Positions 7,464 through 14,917 of a stretch of 17,717 nt of DNA are shown here, in pieces. The DNA comes from Alphaproteobacteria bacterium UBA6347 (GTDB lineage Bacteria > Pseudomonadota > Alphaproteobacteria > CAAGCB01 > CAG-977). Location of the stretch: contig DJRZ01000048.1 of the NCBI GenBank assembly GCA_002440235.1, positions 1-17,717 of the forward strand. Reading direction: 5' to 3'. How positions within the stretch are numbered: position 1 is the first letter of the stretch; the number at the start of each line of letters is the position of its first letter. The translations under genes were made by a program, and so were the position numbers. A model generated the notes under the pieces. That model was given only the letters and a program-made list of their open reading frames with translations. It had not been told where the DNA came from and ran no database searches.

Positions 7464-8105
7464 TCAGAACATATCCAGCGTCATTTTGGCGTCGTCCGAC
7501 ATTTTGTCGATCGTCCAAGCGGGTTCCCAGACCAGCTTGACGGTTGTTTTTCCGACTCCCGCCACCTTTGAAACGGCTTCGGCGACCTGTTTGGGCATCA
7601 GCCCCGCGACGGGACAGGACGGCGCGGTCACGGTCATATCGATTTCGACGTCGCCGTTTTTCAGTCTGTCCAGACGGTAGACCAGCCCCAAATCGTACAC
7701 GTTCAGCATCAATTCGGGGTCTTCGACCGTTTTGATCGCCGCGACGATGTCGTCCATTTTGGCTTGTTCCGCGTCGGGCGGCAGCTCCGTCCCCTCCACC
7801 ACGACGTATTCGTCGCCGTAATTGATGACGGGCGCATCGGGCGCGTTTCCGCCCCACAACAGGCTTTCAAAATCCTTGAAATCCTCTTCGGACAGCGACA
7901 TTTGCGCCGCGGCGTCGGCAACCGCGTCTTTGTTATCGGCGACGGGCGCGGACGCATCGGCGTTTTCCGGCGCCGCCGCGACGGGGGCGGGCAAAGGGAT
8001 TTCGATCGTCCCCGTGAAATTTTCCAGCTTTTTCAATTCCTCCGGCGCCAAAGCGGGCAGATTTGAAACCGCTTCGTTTTGTTCCGAATGTTTTTTATCG
8101 TCCAT
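7464..8105 (-). CDS. sufT: SUF-associated MIP18/DUF59 protein (SufT-like) with long N-terminal extension
   Basis: The last gene of the suf operon encodes a DUF59 (MIP18) family protein, which helps deliver or mature Fe-S clusters. The domain covers about residues 114-213: EDPELMLNVYDLGLVYRL (128-145), GDVEIDMTVTAPSCPVAG (151-168, with the conserved Cys164), a GV-KTTVKLVWEPAW block and MSDDAKMTL near the end. Members of the family are often only 100-180 residues. Here 213 residues include a roughly 110-residue extension rich in Ala, Pro, Asp and Glu, probably disordered, with a short helical patch SEEDFKDFESLLWG at 72-85. The start is supported by AAGGGG seven bases upstream. It lies 21 bases after sufS. 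Assignment as SufT rests on the domain and the operon position. Confidence 0.88.
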   Translation of the reverse strand: MDDKKHSEQNEAVSNLPALAPEELKKLENFTGTIEIPLPAPVAAAPENADASAPVADNKDAVADAAAQMSLSEEDFKDFESLLWGGNAPDAPVINYGDEYVVVEGTELPPDAEQAKMDDIVAAIKTVEDPELMLNVYDLGLVYRLDRLKNGDVEIDMTVTAPSCPVAGLMPKQVAEAVSKVAGVGKTTVKLVWEPAWTIDKMSDDAKMTLDMF

Positions 8106-8126
8106 GCTCGTACCCCTTAATCAAAA

Positions 8127-9347
8127 TCAGCCGAAAAATCGTTTGGCTTTGGCGACCGCCGCGACGAATTTTTCGACGTCGTCCGCCGTGTTGTAGACGC
8201 CCAATGACGCGCGGACGGACACGGACACCCCGAACCGTTCGTGCAAAGGCTGGGCGCAATGATGCCCCGTTCGGACGGCGACCCCCTCTTGATCCAGCAC
8301 CATGGCGATGTCCTGCGGGTGGGCGAAATCGGCGACAAAGCTGACGACGGCGGCTTTGTTTTTCGACGCGCCGATCACCCGCACGCCGTCAATCGCGGCG
8401 ATTTGATCCTGCATCATCTTGCCCAAAGCGCGTTCGTGCGCGTCGATGGCGTCCATGCCGATTTTTTCGACGTAATCGACCGCCAATCCCAGCCCGATCG
8501 CCTGCATGATCGCGGGCGTTCCGGCTTCGAACCGCGCGGGCGGTTCCGCCCAAGCGCTACTCGAAAACGACACGGTTTTGATCATGTCGCCGCCGCCCTC
8601 GAACGGGGGCATGGTTTCCAAAACGGGCAGACGGCCGTACAAAACGCCGATCCCCGTCGGGCCGTACAGCTTGTGACCGGAAAAAGCGTAAAAGTCGCAC
8701 CCGATGTCCCGCACGTCGACAGGCAGATGCGTCGCGCCCTGACACCCGTCGATCAAAACGACCGCTCCCGCCTTGTGCGCCGCCGCCGCGATCTCTTTTA
8801 CGGGAAAGACCGTTCCCAAAACGTTGGAAACGTGCGCGATGGAAACCAGTTTCGTTTTTTCGTTCAACAGCTTCAAGTACGCGTTGAAATCGAAATCGCC
8901 GTTGTCGTCGACGGGAACGACGTTGATTTTGAACCCGCCGCGGCTTTGCAAAATCTGCCACGGAACGATGTTGGAATGATGTTCCGCCTGCGACAGGACG
9001 ATTTCGTCCCCCGCCCGCAAATTCGCCGCGCCCCAGGTGTACGCGACCAGATTGATCGAATCCGTCGCCCCGCGCGTGAACACGATTTCCTTGTCCGACG
9101 CGGCGTTGATAAAATGTTGAACTTTTTTGCGGGCGTTTTCGAAATTGACCGTCGCCTTTTCGGACAATTCGTACACGCCGCGATGAACGTTCGCGTATTC
9201 GTTCAAATACAGGCGTTTCATTTCGTCAATGACGCGCGACGGCTTTTGCGCCGACGCCGCGCTGTCCAGAAACACCAGCGGCTTGCCGTGAACGCTCAGC
9301 GACAAAGCCGGAAAGTCGGAACGGATTTTTTCAACGTCAAAGCTCAT
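8127..9347 (-). CDS. sufS: Cysteine desulfurase SufS
   Basis: SufS takes sulfur from L-cysteine as a persulfide for Fe-S cluster assembly, using pyridoxal phosphate, in the cytosol. The 406 residues are full length. LDSAASAQKP begins near residue 28, AEHHSN at 121-126 carries the PLP-stacking histidine, FSGHKLYGPTG contains the Schiff-base Lys226, and RTGHHCAQPL contains the persulfide-forming Cys364. The short loop at this cysteine and the RxGHHCAQP context match class II (SufS) enzymes rather than IscS. The gene overlaps the end of sufD by 11 bases (ATGAGCTTTGA), which indicates translational coupling. SufS of proteobacteria normally needs SufE, and other groups use SufU; neither is encoded in this operon. 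Confidence 0.96.
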   Translation of the reverse strand: MSFDVEKIRSDFPALSLSVHGKPLVFLDSAASAQKPSRVIDEMKRLYLNEYANVHRGVYELSEKATVNFENARKKVQHFINAASDKEIVFTRGATDSINLVAYTWGAANLRAGDEIVLSQAEHHSNIVPWQILQSRGGFKINVVPVDDNGDFDFNAYLKLLNEKTKLVSIAHVSNVLGTVFPVKEIAAAAHKAGAVVLIDGCQGATHLPVDVRDIGCDFYAFSGHKLYGPTGIGVLYGRLPVLETMPPFEGGGDMIKTVSFSSSAWAEPPARFEAGTPAIMQAIGLGLAVDYVEKIGMDAIDAHERALGKMMQDQIAAIDGVRVIGASKNKAAVVSFVADFAHPQDIAMVLDQEGVAVRTGHHCAQPLHERFGVSVSVRASLGVYNTADDVEKFVAAVAKAKRFFG

Positions 9348-10065
9348 TTTTCAGCCTTTCGTCCGCCAGACGCTCAAATTCGGCGCGGACGGATTCGTCC
9401 TCAATCCCGTCCAGCACTTCGTTTAAAAACGCCGTCGTCAGCAAAGCGCGCGCGTCGTTTTCGTCAATGCCGCGGGTGCGCATGTAGTACAGCTGGTCTT
9501 GATTCAGCGTGCCGATCGCGGAACCGTGGGCGCATTTCACGTCGTCGGCGTAGATTTCCAGCCGCGGCACGGCTTCGACCGTCGCGTCGCGGGACAACAG
9601 CAAAGCGCGGTGTTGCTGCGCGCCGTCGATTTCTTTTTTATCGTAGGGAATGTAAATGCCGCCCTGAAAAGCCGCGCGACCGCGACCGCCGACCGCGCCT
9701 TTGACCAGCTGGGCGGAAACGGTCTTGTCCGCGTTGTGCCGGACGTCCGACGCGATCGCCGTTTTTTCGTCGCCGGACAGGACGTAGACGACGTCGCTGC
9801 GGCAGTTCGCCCCCTCGCCCGCCAAATCGAACGACATCGTCAAGTCGCCGTTTCCCAGATGCAGCGTGACCAGCTCGTAAGAAGCGTTTTCCCCGATTCT
9901 GACCGACAAAGCGTTGTCCGCGCCGCCGTGCAGACGGTAATGTTTGACGCGCGCGCCGGCTTTGACGTCGATTTCCAGCTTTTCCGCCATGTCCCGTTCA
10001 ACGAACGCGACCGTTTTTCCGGCGTCGACCGTCAGATTTTTCCGTTTAACCAGCGTTTCGATCAT
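9337..10065 (-). CDS. sufD: Short SufD, C-terminal beta-helix core only
   Basis: SufD is the scaffold partner of SufB in the SufBC2D complex. From the ATG at 10065 the protein has 242 residues, against roughly 400 or more for typical SufD. The conserved core is present: AAFQGGIYI, then LEIYADDVKCAHGSAIG with the Cys-x-His pair, then YYMRTRGID and a C-terminal helix. What is missing is the N-terminal helical region and part of the beta-helix. The gene starts one base after the sufC stop, so there is no remnant of a lost 5' part in the operon. The gene looks intact, and a compact SufD is more likely than a pseudogene. A TTG at 10074 would add three residues and overlap sufC. It overlaps sufS by 11 bases. 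Confidence 0.9.
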   Translation of the reverse strand: MIETLVKRKNLTVDAGKTVAFVERDMAEKLEIDVKAGARVKHYRLHGGADNALSVRIGENASYELVTLHLGNGDLTMSFDLAGEGANCRSDVVYVLSGDEKTAIASDVRHNADKTVSAQLVKGAVGGRGRAAFQGGIYIPYDKKEIDGAQQHRALLLSRDATVEAVPRLEIYADDVKCAHGSAIGTLNQDQLYYMRTRGIDENDARALLTTAFLNEVLDGIEDESVRAEFERLADERLKNEL

Positions 10066-10066
10066 T

Positions 10067-10831
10067 TTACGCAACCGCCTCTTTCACGAAACCGGCGAAG
10101 CCGTTTTTATCCACTTCGTCCAGCAGTTCGACGCCGCCGTCGGCGACGACGCGACCGTTCGCCAAGACGTGAACCTTGTCCGGCGCGATCTGTTCCCTGA
10201 TGAATTTGATGTTGTGCGAAATGACCAGAAACGACCGTTCGGGCGAACGCATGATCTTGACGCCGTTGCCCGCGACCTTGACCGCGTCGACGTCCATGCC
10301 GGAATCCATTTCGTCCAAAATGCAGAAATCCGGCTCCAGCATCGCCATCTGGAACGTTTCCAGCCGCTTCTTTTCCCCGCCGGAAAACCCGACGTTGACG
10401 GGACGCTTCAGCATTTCGTCCGTAACGTTCAGCGCCTGCGCCCTGACCTTGATCCGCTTCATAAAGCCGACGGCGTCCAGCTCTTTTTCCCCCGCGGCTT
10501 TGCGGCGGGCGTTCAGCGCGTATTTCATAAACGTCGCCATGGACACGCCGGGGATTTCGACCGGACTTTGAAAAGCCAGAAAAATTCCCAGACGCGCGCG
10601 TTCCTCGACGTTCAGTTTCAACAAGTCTTCGCCCTTGAACGTCACGGATCCGCCGGTGACTTCGTAATGCGGGTTGCCGCACAGCACGTTTGAAAGCGTG
10701 CTTTTGCCCGATCCGTTCGGTCCCATGATGACGTGAACCTCGCCCGCGCCGATCGACAGCGACAGACCGTTCAAAATGGTTTTGTCGCCGACTCTGGCGC
10801 GCAGATCGTTGATTTCCAGCCAAGCTGTCAT
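10067..10831 (-). CDS. sufC: Fe-S assembly ATPase SufC
   Basis: SufC is the ABC-type ATPase of the SufBC2D scaffold and drives the conformational change needed for cluster assembly. The 254 residues are standard. Walker A GPNGSGKS is at 37-44, the Q-loop lies in AFQSPVEIPG near 86-95, the signature FSGGEKKR begins at 149, Walker B and its glutamate lie in CILDEMDSGMDVDAV (170-184), and the switch histidine is His206 in VISHNIKF. The LDExDSGxDVDA wording is specific for SufC among ABC proteins. AGGAG nine bases before the ATG gives the start. It begins 15 bases after the sufB stop and ends one base before sufD. Confidence 0.97.
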   Translation of the reverse strand: MTAWLEINDLRARVGDKTILNGLSLSIGAGEVHVIMGPNGSGKSTLSNVLCGNPHYEVTGGSVTFKGEDLLKLNVEERARLGIFLAFQSPVEIPGVSMATFMKYALNARRKAAGEKELDAVGFMKRIKVRAQALNVTDEMLKRPVNVGFSGGEKKRLETFQMAMLEPDFCILDEMDSGMDVDAVKVAGNGVKIMRSPERSFLVISHNIKFIREQIAPDKVHVLANGRVVADGGVELLDEVDKNGFAGFVKEAVA

Positions 10832-10846
10832 AGTGTGTTTCTCCTT

Positions 10847-12280
10847 TTAACCGACGCTGCCTTCCAACGTCACGGCGACCAGACGTGTCGCTTCGACGGC
10901 GAATTCCATCGGCAGTTTTTGCATGACGTCCTTGCAGAACCCGTTGACGATCAGGGACACGGATTCTTCGGCGTTCAATCCCCGCTGACGGCAGTAAAAC
11001 AACTGCTCGTCGCTGATTTTCGACGTCGTCGCCTCGTGTTCGACGGACGCCGTCGGATTGGAACTGAGCATACAGGGCAGCGTGTGCGCCCCGCATTGCG
11101 CCCCGATCAGCAAGCTGTCGCATTGTGAAAAATTGCGGGCGTTTTCGGCGTTCTTGCCCATTTTGACCAACCCGCGGTAAGTGTTTTGCGATTTTCCGGC
11201 GGAAATCCCTTTCGACACGATGGTCGAAGACGTGTTTTTCCCCAGATGGATCATCTTCGTCCCCGTGTCCGCCTGCTGACAGTTGTTCGTGATCGCGACG
11301 GAATAGAACTCGCCCACCGAATTGTCGCCCATTAAAACGCAGGACGGGTATTTCCACGTCACCGCGGATCCCGTTTCGACCTGCGTCCACGACAGTTTCG
11401 AATTGACGCCGCGGCACAGTCCGCGTTTCGTCACAAAGTTGTAAATGCCGCCCTTGCCGTCCCTGTCCCCCGGATACCAGTTCTGAACAGTCGAGTATTT
11501 GACTTCGGCGTCGTTCATGACGATGATTTCGACGATCGCCGCGTGCAGCTGGTTTTCGTCGCGCTGCGGGGCGGTGCAGCCTTCCAGATAGCTGACATAA
11601 GAATTGTCGTCAGCGATGATCATCGTGCGTTCGAACTGCCCCGATTTTTTCGCGTTGATGCGGAAATAGGTGGACAACTCCATCGGACAGCGCACGCCTT
11701 TGGGAATATAGACGAACGTCCCGTCCGTGAACACGGCGGAATTCAGACAGGCGAAAAAGTTGTCCGTGTACGGCACGACCGACCCCAAATATTTTTTCAC
11801 CAGATCGGGGTGGTTTTGCACGGCTTCGGAAATCGACGAAAAGATGATGCCCTGCTTCGCCAGCCGGTCGCGGAACGTCGTCGCGACGGAAACGCTGTCG
11901 AACACGGCGTCGACGGCGACGCCCGCCAGCACGTCGCGTTCGCGCAAGGGAACCCCCAGCTTTTCATAGGTTTTCATCAGTTCGGGGTCGATTTCCTTTG
12001 CGGTTTCCGTTTTCGGCGCGGCGTAATAGTAAATGTCCTGATAGTCGATCGGGGGATAGTCGACCTTCGCCCAGCGCGGTTCGGTCATCGTCAGCCAATG
12101 GCGGTAGGCTTTCAACCGAAAATCCAACAGCCATTCGGGTTCTTTTTTCTTGGCGGAAATAAAGCGGATAATGTCTTCGTTCAGCCCTTTGGGCGCGGTG
12201 TCGGCGTCGATGTCCGTTTCGAAACCGTAATGATAGGTGTCCGAAACGGCGTCCAAAGCCGAAAGTGTTTCACGCGTCAT
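10847..12280 (-). CDS. sufB: Fe-S cluster scaffold SufB
   Basis: SufB is the main scaffold subunit on which clusters are built with SufC and SufD. From the ATG at 12280 the protein has 477 residues, typical length. Family blocks include [46 protein letters not shown] and [40 protein letters not shown] contains the cysteine that corresponds to the conserved persulfide acceptor, and [22 protein letters not shown] is also present. The start is well fixed by GGAGGACGAGAATG. An in-frame GTG at 12322 would lie upstream of the -10 element and is rejected. It is first in the operon, with a promoter candidate about 20 bases upstream. No iscR or other Rrf2 regulator lies next to it. Confidence 0.97.
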   Translation of the reverse strand: MTRETLSALDAVSDTYHYGFETDIDADTAPKGLNEDIIRFISAKKKEPEWLLDFRLKAYRHWLTMTEPRWAKVDYPPIDYQDIYYYAAPKTETAKEIDPELMKTYEKLGVPLRERDVLAGVAVDAVFDSVSVATTFRDRLAKQGIIFSSISEAVQNHPDLVKKYLGSVVPYTDNFFACLNSAVFTDGTFVYIPKGVRCPMELSTYFRINAKKSGQFERTMIIADDNSYVSYLEGCTAPQRDENQLHAAIVEIIVMNDAEVKYSTVQNWYPGDRDGKGGIYNFVTKRGLCRGVNSKLSWTQVETGSAVTWKYPSCVLMGDNSVGEFYSVAITNNCQQADTGTKMIHLGKNTSSTIVSKGISAGKSQNTYRGLVKMGKNAENARNFSQCDSLLIGAQCGAHTLPCMLSSNPTASVEHEATTSKISDEQLFYCRQRGLNAEESVSLIVNGFCKDVMQKLPMEFAVEATRLVAVTLEGSVG

Positions 12281-12306
12281 TCTCGTCCTCCGATAAAATC
12301 GGGGCA

Positions 12307-12336
12307 AAGATACCCCAAACACGCCCGTTTGTTCAA
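12307..12336 (-). promoter_or_regulatory. Candidate suf operon promoter
   Basis: On the minus strand TTGAAC (12336-12331) and TATCTT (12312-12307) are 18 bases apart, each four of six matches. The start site would be near 12300, giving a leader of about 20 bases before the sufB ATG. A short GGGG/CCCC inverted repeat overlaps the -10 element (12301-12316), so an operator could lie there. Confidence 0.45.
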
Positions 12337-12372
12337 TATTTTTTCGCGGTCTTTATTCATATAGGTCTTTCG

Positions 12373-12396
12373 GCGTAAAAAGCCGGCGTTTTACGC
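12373..12396. promoter_or_regulatory. 24-bp near-perfect palindrome between suf and the GGDEF gene
   Basis: GCGTAAAA (12373-12380) and TTTTACGC (12389-12396) are perfect inverted repeats around a GCCGGC core. Only one base pair breaks symmetry across 24 bp. There is no T-run after it, and it sits between two divergent promoters, about 40 bases upstream of the suf -35 element. A binding site for a dimeric regulator is the simplest reading. It does not resemble any operator I can name. Confidence 0.5.
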
Positions 12397-12432
12397 GATT
12401 TTCCGGACGCGCGGCGCGGCTGATGAAAAATC

Positions 12433-12462
12433 TTGCGAAATCTTTTTAAAAAATGATAAAAT
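12433..12462 (+). promoter_or_regulatory. Candidate promoter of the GGDEF gene
   Basis: TTGCGA (12433-12438, four of six) and TAAAAT (12457-12462, five of six) are 18 bases apart. The transcript would start near 12469, which suits translation from 12493 with GGGGGAA at 12483-12489 as ribosome-binding site. Confidence 0.4.
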
Positions 12463-12492
12463 TCAATGCGATAATGTTTTATGGGGGAAGTG

Positions 12493-13548
12493 ATGACGAT
12501 TCAAATCCTGATATGCGCGATTCCGGTCGCCGCCGCGTTTGTTTTCCTGTGGTGCCTGCTGATTTGCCGCGCGCAGAAAAAAACGCTGAAAGCCAAAGTC
12601 CTTGAATTGCAAAGCACGCTTTTGTCGTCGCAAAAGGAACTGGAAAACCTGAAAAAAGAAGAACACCGCCGTTTCGATCCGTATTCGTCCCAAAATACGA
12701 AAAGCCTGATCATCAGTCTGGACAAGGACGGAACGATTCTGTCGCTGAACGACTACGCCCGCGAATTTTACGGCTATGACAGCAAAGACGAGCTGATCGG
12801 CAAAAACATCATCGGCACGCTGGTTCCCGCCAAAGATTCGCTGGGGCACAACATGACGACCCTGATCGAACGCATTAAAAACACCCCCCGCCTGTATCTG
12901 GACAACGAAAACGAATGCGTGTGCAAAGACGGACGGCGCGTCTGGATTTCGTGGACGAACCGCATCGTGTACGACAAGGACGGCGCCCCGAACGAAATCC
13001 GGTCCGTCGGTTTCGACATCACGCCGCGCAAGGAACTGGAAGACGAACTGCGCCAGATGACCGTCATCGACCCCGTCACGGGCGTTCTGAACCGCCGCCA
13101 GTTTTTGGAAGACGGCGCGAAGGAAATGAAACGCGCCCGCCGCTATAAACGCAACCTGTCCGTACTGCTGATGACGATCGACAAATTCGAATCGCTGAAT
13201 TCCGAACACGGCGCGGCGTTCGGGGACGAAGCGATCCGCGTCGCGGTCACGGCGTGCCAGAACTCGATTCGCGATTCCGATTATCTGGGACGTCTGGCGG
13301 ACATCGAATTTGCCATTCTGTTGCCCGAAACGCCGTTGGAGGGCGCGAAGATCGTCGCCGAACGCATTCGCGACGAAGTCATGAAATCCGATCTGACCGT
13401 CGGCGATGCGAAAATCACCGTCACGACCAGCATCAGCATCGCGGCGCGGACGGAAAGCGACGAAACCATCGACAACGTTTTGTTGCGCGCGTTCAACGCC
13501 CTGCGCGCCAGCAAGGAACGCCAAAACAACATCGCCGTCGCGGAATAG
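12493..13548 (+). CDS. Membrane-anchored PAS protein with degenerate GGDEF domain
   Basis: The 351-residue protein has one N-terminal membrane helix (about residues 3-25, ILICAIPVAAAFVFLWCLLI), then a coiled-coil-like stretch (30-58). A PAS/PAC domain covers about 68-187 (SLIISLDKDGTILSLNDYAREFYG ... VGFDITPRKELE is its core, given in parts). The C-terminal GGDEF-family domain covers about 190-345 and is recognised by DPVTGVLNRRQF and GRL-ADIEF-AILLPE. GGDEF domains make cyclic di-GMP, but the signature here is ADIEF (269-273), and the upstream DIDxFKxxND motif reads TIDKFESLNS. Both are unlike active cyclases, so the domain is probably a sensor, a binder or an activator rather than an enzyme. 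I chose ATG 12493 because GGGGGAA precedes it; ATG 12481 lacks a ribosome-binding site, and GTG 12490 is also possible. It diverges from suf and ends in a strong terminator. Confidence 0.85.
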   Translation: MTIQILICAIPVAAAFVFLWCLLICRAQKKTLKAKVLELQSTLLSSQKELENLKKEEHRRFDPYSSQNTKSLIISLDKDGTILSLNDYAREFYGYDSKDELIGKNIIGTLVPAKDSLGHNMTTLIERIKNTPRLYLDNENECVCKDGRRVWISWTNRIVYDKDGAPNEIRSVGFDITPRKELEDELRQMTVIDPVTGVLNRRQFLEDGAKEMKRARRYKRNLSVLLMTIDKFESLNSEHGAAFGDEAIRVAVTACQNSIRDSDYLGRLADIEFAILLPETPLEGAKIVAERIRDEVMKSDLTVGDAKITVTTSISIAARTESDETIDNVLLRAFNALRASKERQNNIAVAE

Positions 13549-13576
13549 GCGAAACGGACGTTTTTTCCCTTTGTTC

Positions 13577-13605
13577 CACCCCGTCTTCGGACGGGGTGTT
13601 TTTTT
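13577..13605 (+). terminator. Intrinsic terminator after the GGDEF gene
   Basis: A 9-bp stem CACCCCGTC/GACGGGGTG (13577-13585 with 13590-13598) closes a TTCG tetraloop and is followed by seven T. It lies about 28 bases after the stop. Confidence 0.93.
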
Positions 13606-13899
13606 ATGTTTTCCGATGATTGAAAAGAAAAGCGTGAACGGCAAAGCCGCGCTTGACGGTATTTTTGGATTGCGGCGGAAAGAAACATACCGCAAACGAC
13701 CGCGGGAAAAGAGCGTTTTCTTTCCCCTTGTGAAAAAATGATACTCTTTTTTGATGAATTTTTCCTTAACGCCCGCCGCGGAACGATTCCGTCTTTTTTG
13801 TCTACAAAACAGCCGCCGCGATGCGAAAATTCTTATTTTCGTCTGGACAAAAATGAAAAGCCGTTATACGCTGTCAATCAAACAGGAAAGGATACCGCC
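13606..13899. other. Intergenic region before the HNH gene
   Basis: This is the non-coding remainder of the 351-base gap after the GGDEF gene. An open frame reaches back to 13738 in frame with the HNH gene, but it has no Shine-Dalgarno and unconvincing composition. A 7-bp hairpin CGAAAAT-TCTT-ATTTTCG lies at 13824-13841. TGGACA at 13844-13849 with TATACG at 13865-13870 (15-base spacing) is a poor promoter candidate. No other gene or repeat was seen. Confidence 0.5.
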
Positions 13900-14610
13900 A
13901 TGGAATTTATTCACGCGAAACGCAAACAAAAAGGAAACAAGGCGCAGTTTGTTTCCATGAACGGCGGCGAAAAGACCGCCTTGTCCAAGGATACGGAGGT
14001 CGTCTTCAAATGGGTTCCCGTCAAAGGCGTCCGCCTGTCCGTCGCGGCGAACAAAGCCGTGTACGAGGAATACAAAGAAGTTCGCGCCCAGCTGTTAAAG
14101 GATACCGTCTACAACCCCGACGGCACCGAAAACAAAGAGGGAATCTCCCGTCTGCGTCAAGCCGGTCTGAGCGACAAAGCCATTTACGAAGTTGTCGGCA
14201 AAGGCAGAACGCCGAACGGTTACAACTATCACCATCTGTTTCCCCGCGCGCTGAGCGGATCGTTCGCGAACGGTCCCGTTCAATTCGGCGACGAAAAGGT
14301 GTCCAGCATTCACGATTGGCGCTGTTTGCAGCCCCTGCCCAACGCGACGCGTTGCGACATTCATCTGAACGTCCACAAAGCGATGGAGGAACGCAACGGT
14401 CCCCTGCCCGAACCCGGAACGAAGACGACTTACGACATCGCGATGCCCCTGACCGCCAAGGAATACGAAATGTACAAAGCCAATCCGAAATCCGTCAAGG
14501 CTGAACTGCTGATCGTGACGGCGGATTCCTATAAAACGGTCGACCAGCGCGACAACGGCGGCAATTCGCTGGCGATCGCCGCCGCCAGAATGAAAGCTTT
14601 ACAGCGCTGA
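13900..14610 (+). CDS. Putative HNH-fold nuclease
   Basis: The 236-residue protein carries an HNH/ENDO VII-like pattern. GYNYHHLFPRAL (residues 107-118) supplies His111-His112. LQPLPNATRCDIHLNVH (143-159) supplies Asn148, His155 and His159. This His-His ... Asn ... His arrangement is typical of metal-dependent nucleases and of many polymorphic-toxin nuclease tips, and suggests DNA or RNA cleavage. The N-terminal 60 residues are lysine-rich and basic. The region 61-105 looks helical, and the C-terminal 70 residues are unassigned. No signal peptide, toxin-delivery domain or adjacent immunity gene is visible. ATG 13900 is preceded by AGGAAAGG about seven bases upstream, which decides the start over the open frame reaching back to 13738. 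It stands alone between terminators. Alternatives are a housekeeping HNH protein or a degraded toxin. The exact family is not recognised. Confidence 0.7.
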   Translation: MEFIHAKRKQKGNKAQFVSMNGGEKTALSKDTEVVFKWVPVKGVRLSVAANKAVYEEYKEVRAQLLKDTVYNPDGTENKEGISRLRQAGLSDKAIYEVVGKGRTPNGYNYHHLFPRALSGSFANGPVQFGDEKVSSIHDWRCLQPLPNATRCDIHLNVHKAMEERNGPLPEPGTKTTYDIAMPLTAKEYEMYKANPKSVKAELLIVTADSYKTVDQRDNGGNSLAIAAARMKALQR

Positions 14611-14630
14611 CTTTTTTTCGTTCTTTTGAC

Positions 14631-14660
14631 AAAGGCGATCCCGCGGGGTCGCCTTTTCGC
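14631..14660 (+). terminator. Probable terminator after the HNH gene
   Basis: AAAGGCGA (14631-14638) pairs with TCGCCTTT (14649-14656), with a GC-rich inner part TCCCGCGGGG that can extend the stem. The T-run after it is short. The stem starts 20 bases after the stop codon and just before the next promoter. Confidence 0.7.
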
Positions 14661-14689
14661 TTGCCTGATTTTTTTATCGGGGGTAGTAT
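14661..14689 (+). promoter_or_regulatory. Candidate promoter of the structured leader
   Basis: TTGCCT (14661-14666) and TAGTAT (14684-14689) are spaced by exactly 17 bases, each four of six matches. Transcription would begin near 14696, exactly at the first base of the 5' hairpin. This supports the following region being transcribed as a leader RNA. Confidence 0.5.
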
Positions 14690-14695
14690 GTAATT

Positions 14696-14917
14696 GCGTT
14701 TGTGAAGAGACAAACGCAGGGCGTCAGAAACCCTTTTGAGATAGTCGCCTTGTGTATGGCGACTGATAAATCATACGCCGAATCTGTCCTTAATCGGGCG
14801 GATTTCGGTGAATAAGGCTGTACGCTGAATAAGCCGAGCCGTCTTATCTCAAACGGTTTCTGAAAATCCGCCCATCTGCAAAGATGGGTATTTTCATACA
14901 AGGAAAGGATTTCAGAA
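14696..14917 (+). ncRNA. Structured leader RNA of unknown class, possible riboswitch
   Basis: These 222 bases hold several good stems. A 5' hairpin GCGTTTGT-GAAGAG-ACAAACGC spans 14696-14717. A closing stem pairs 14719-14723 with 14869-14873 (GGGCG/CGCCC), 14725-14732 with 14855-14862 (CAGAAACC/GGTTTCTG) and 14736-14743 with 14845-14852 (TTGAGATA/TATCTCAA). Inside it are a hairpin GTCGCC/GGCGAC (14744-14763), a 9-bp stem with one bulge (14777-14785 with 14801-14810) and a weaker GGCT/AGCC arm (from 14816). After it comes CCCATCT-GCAA-AGATGGG (14871-14888) with a GNRA tetraloop. The result is a junction with about three inner arms closed by a long stem, as in riboswitch aptamers. It matches no class I can name. 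All structure is by eye. A small inserted repeat element is the alternative. Confidence 0.5.

Noticed and set aside
8241..9704. 487-codon open frame on the plus strand opposite sufS and sufD
   Set aside because: The translation is rich in Arg, Val, Phe and Asp without any domain. It is the antisense shadow of well-identified suf genes in GC-rich codons.
12281..12322. GTG at 12322 as the sufB start
   Set aside because: It would lie upstream of the likely -10 element. The ATG at 12280 has an excellent GGAGG at the right distance.
13738..13899. N-terminal extension of the HNH protein from the ATG at 13738
   Set aside because: There is no Shine-Dalgarno before it, the extra residues look like translated intergenic DNA, and AGGAAAGG directly precedes the ATG at 13900.
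14777..14840. Resemblance of GCCGAATCTGTC to the cyclic di-AMP (ydaO) riboswitch element
   Set aside because: Only this short string is similar. The rest of the conserved ydaO core and its pseudo-symmetry are not visible, and cyclic di-AMP signalling is not typical of alphaproteobacteria.
14725..14862. MITE-like element with CAGAAACC/GGTTTCTG terminal inverted repeats
   Set aside because: Not excluded, but less favoured. I see no target-site duplication, the promoter start coincides with the 5' hairpin, and the right arm also pairs with the start site of the next gene, which fits a functional leader better.
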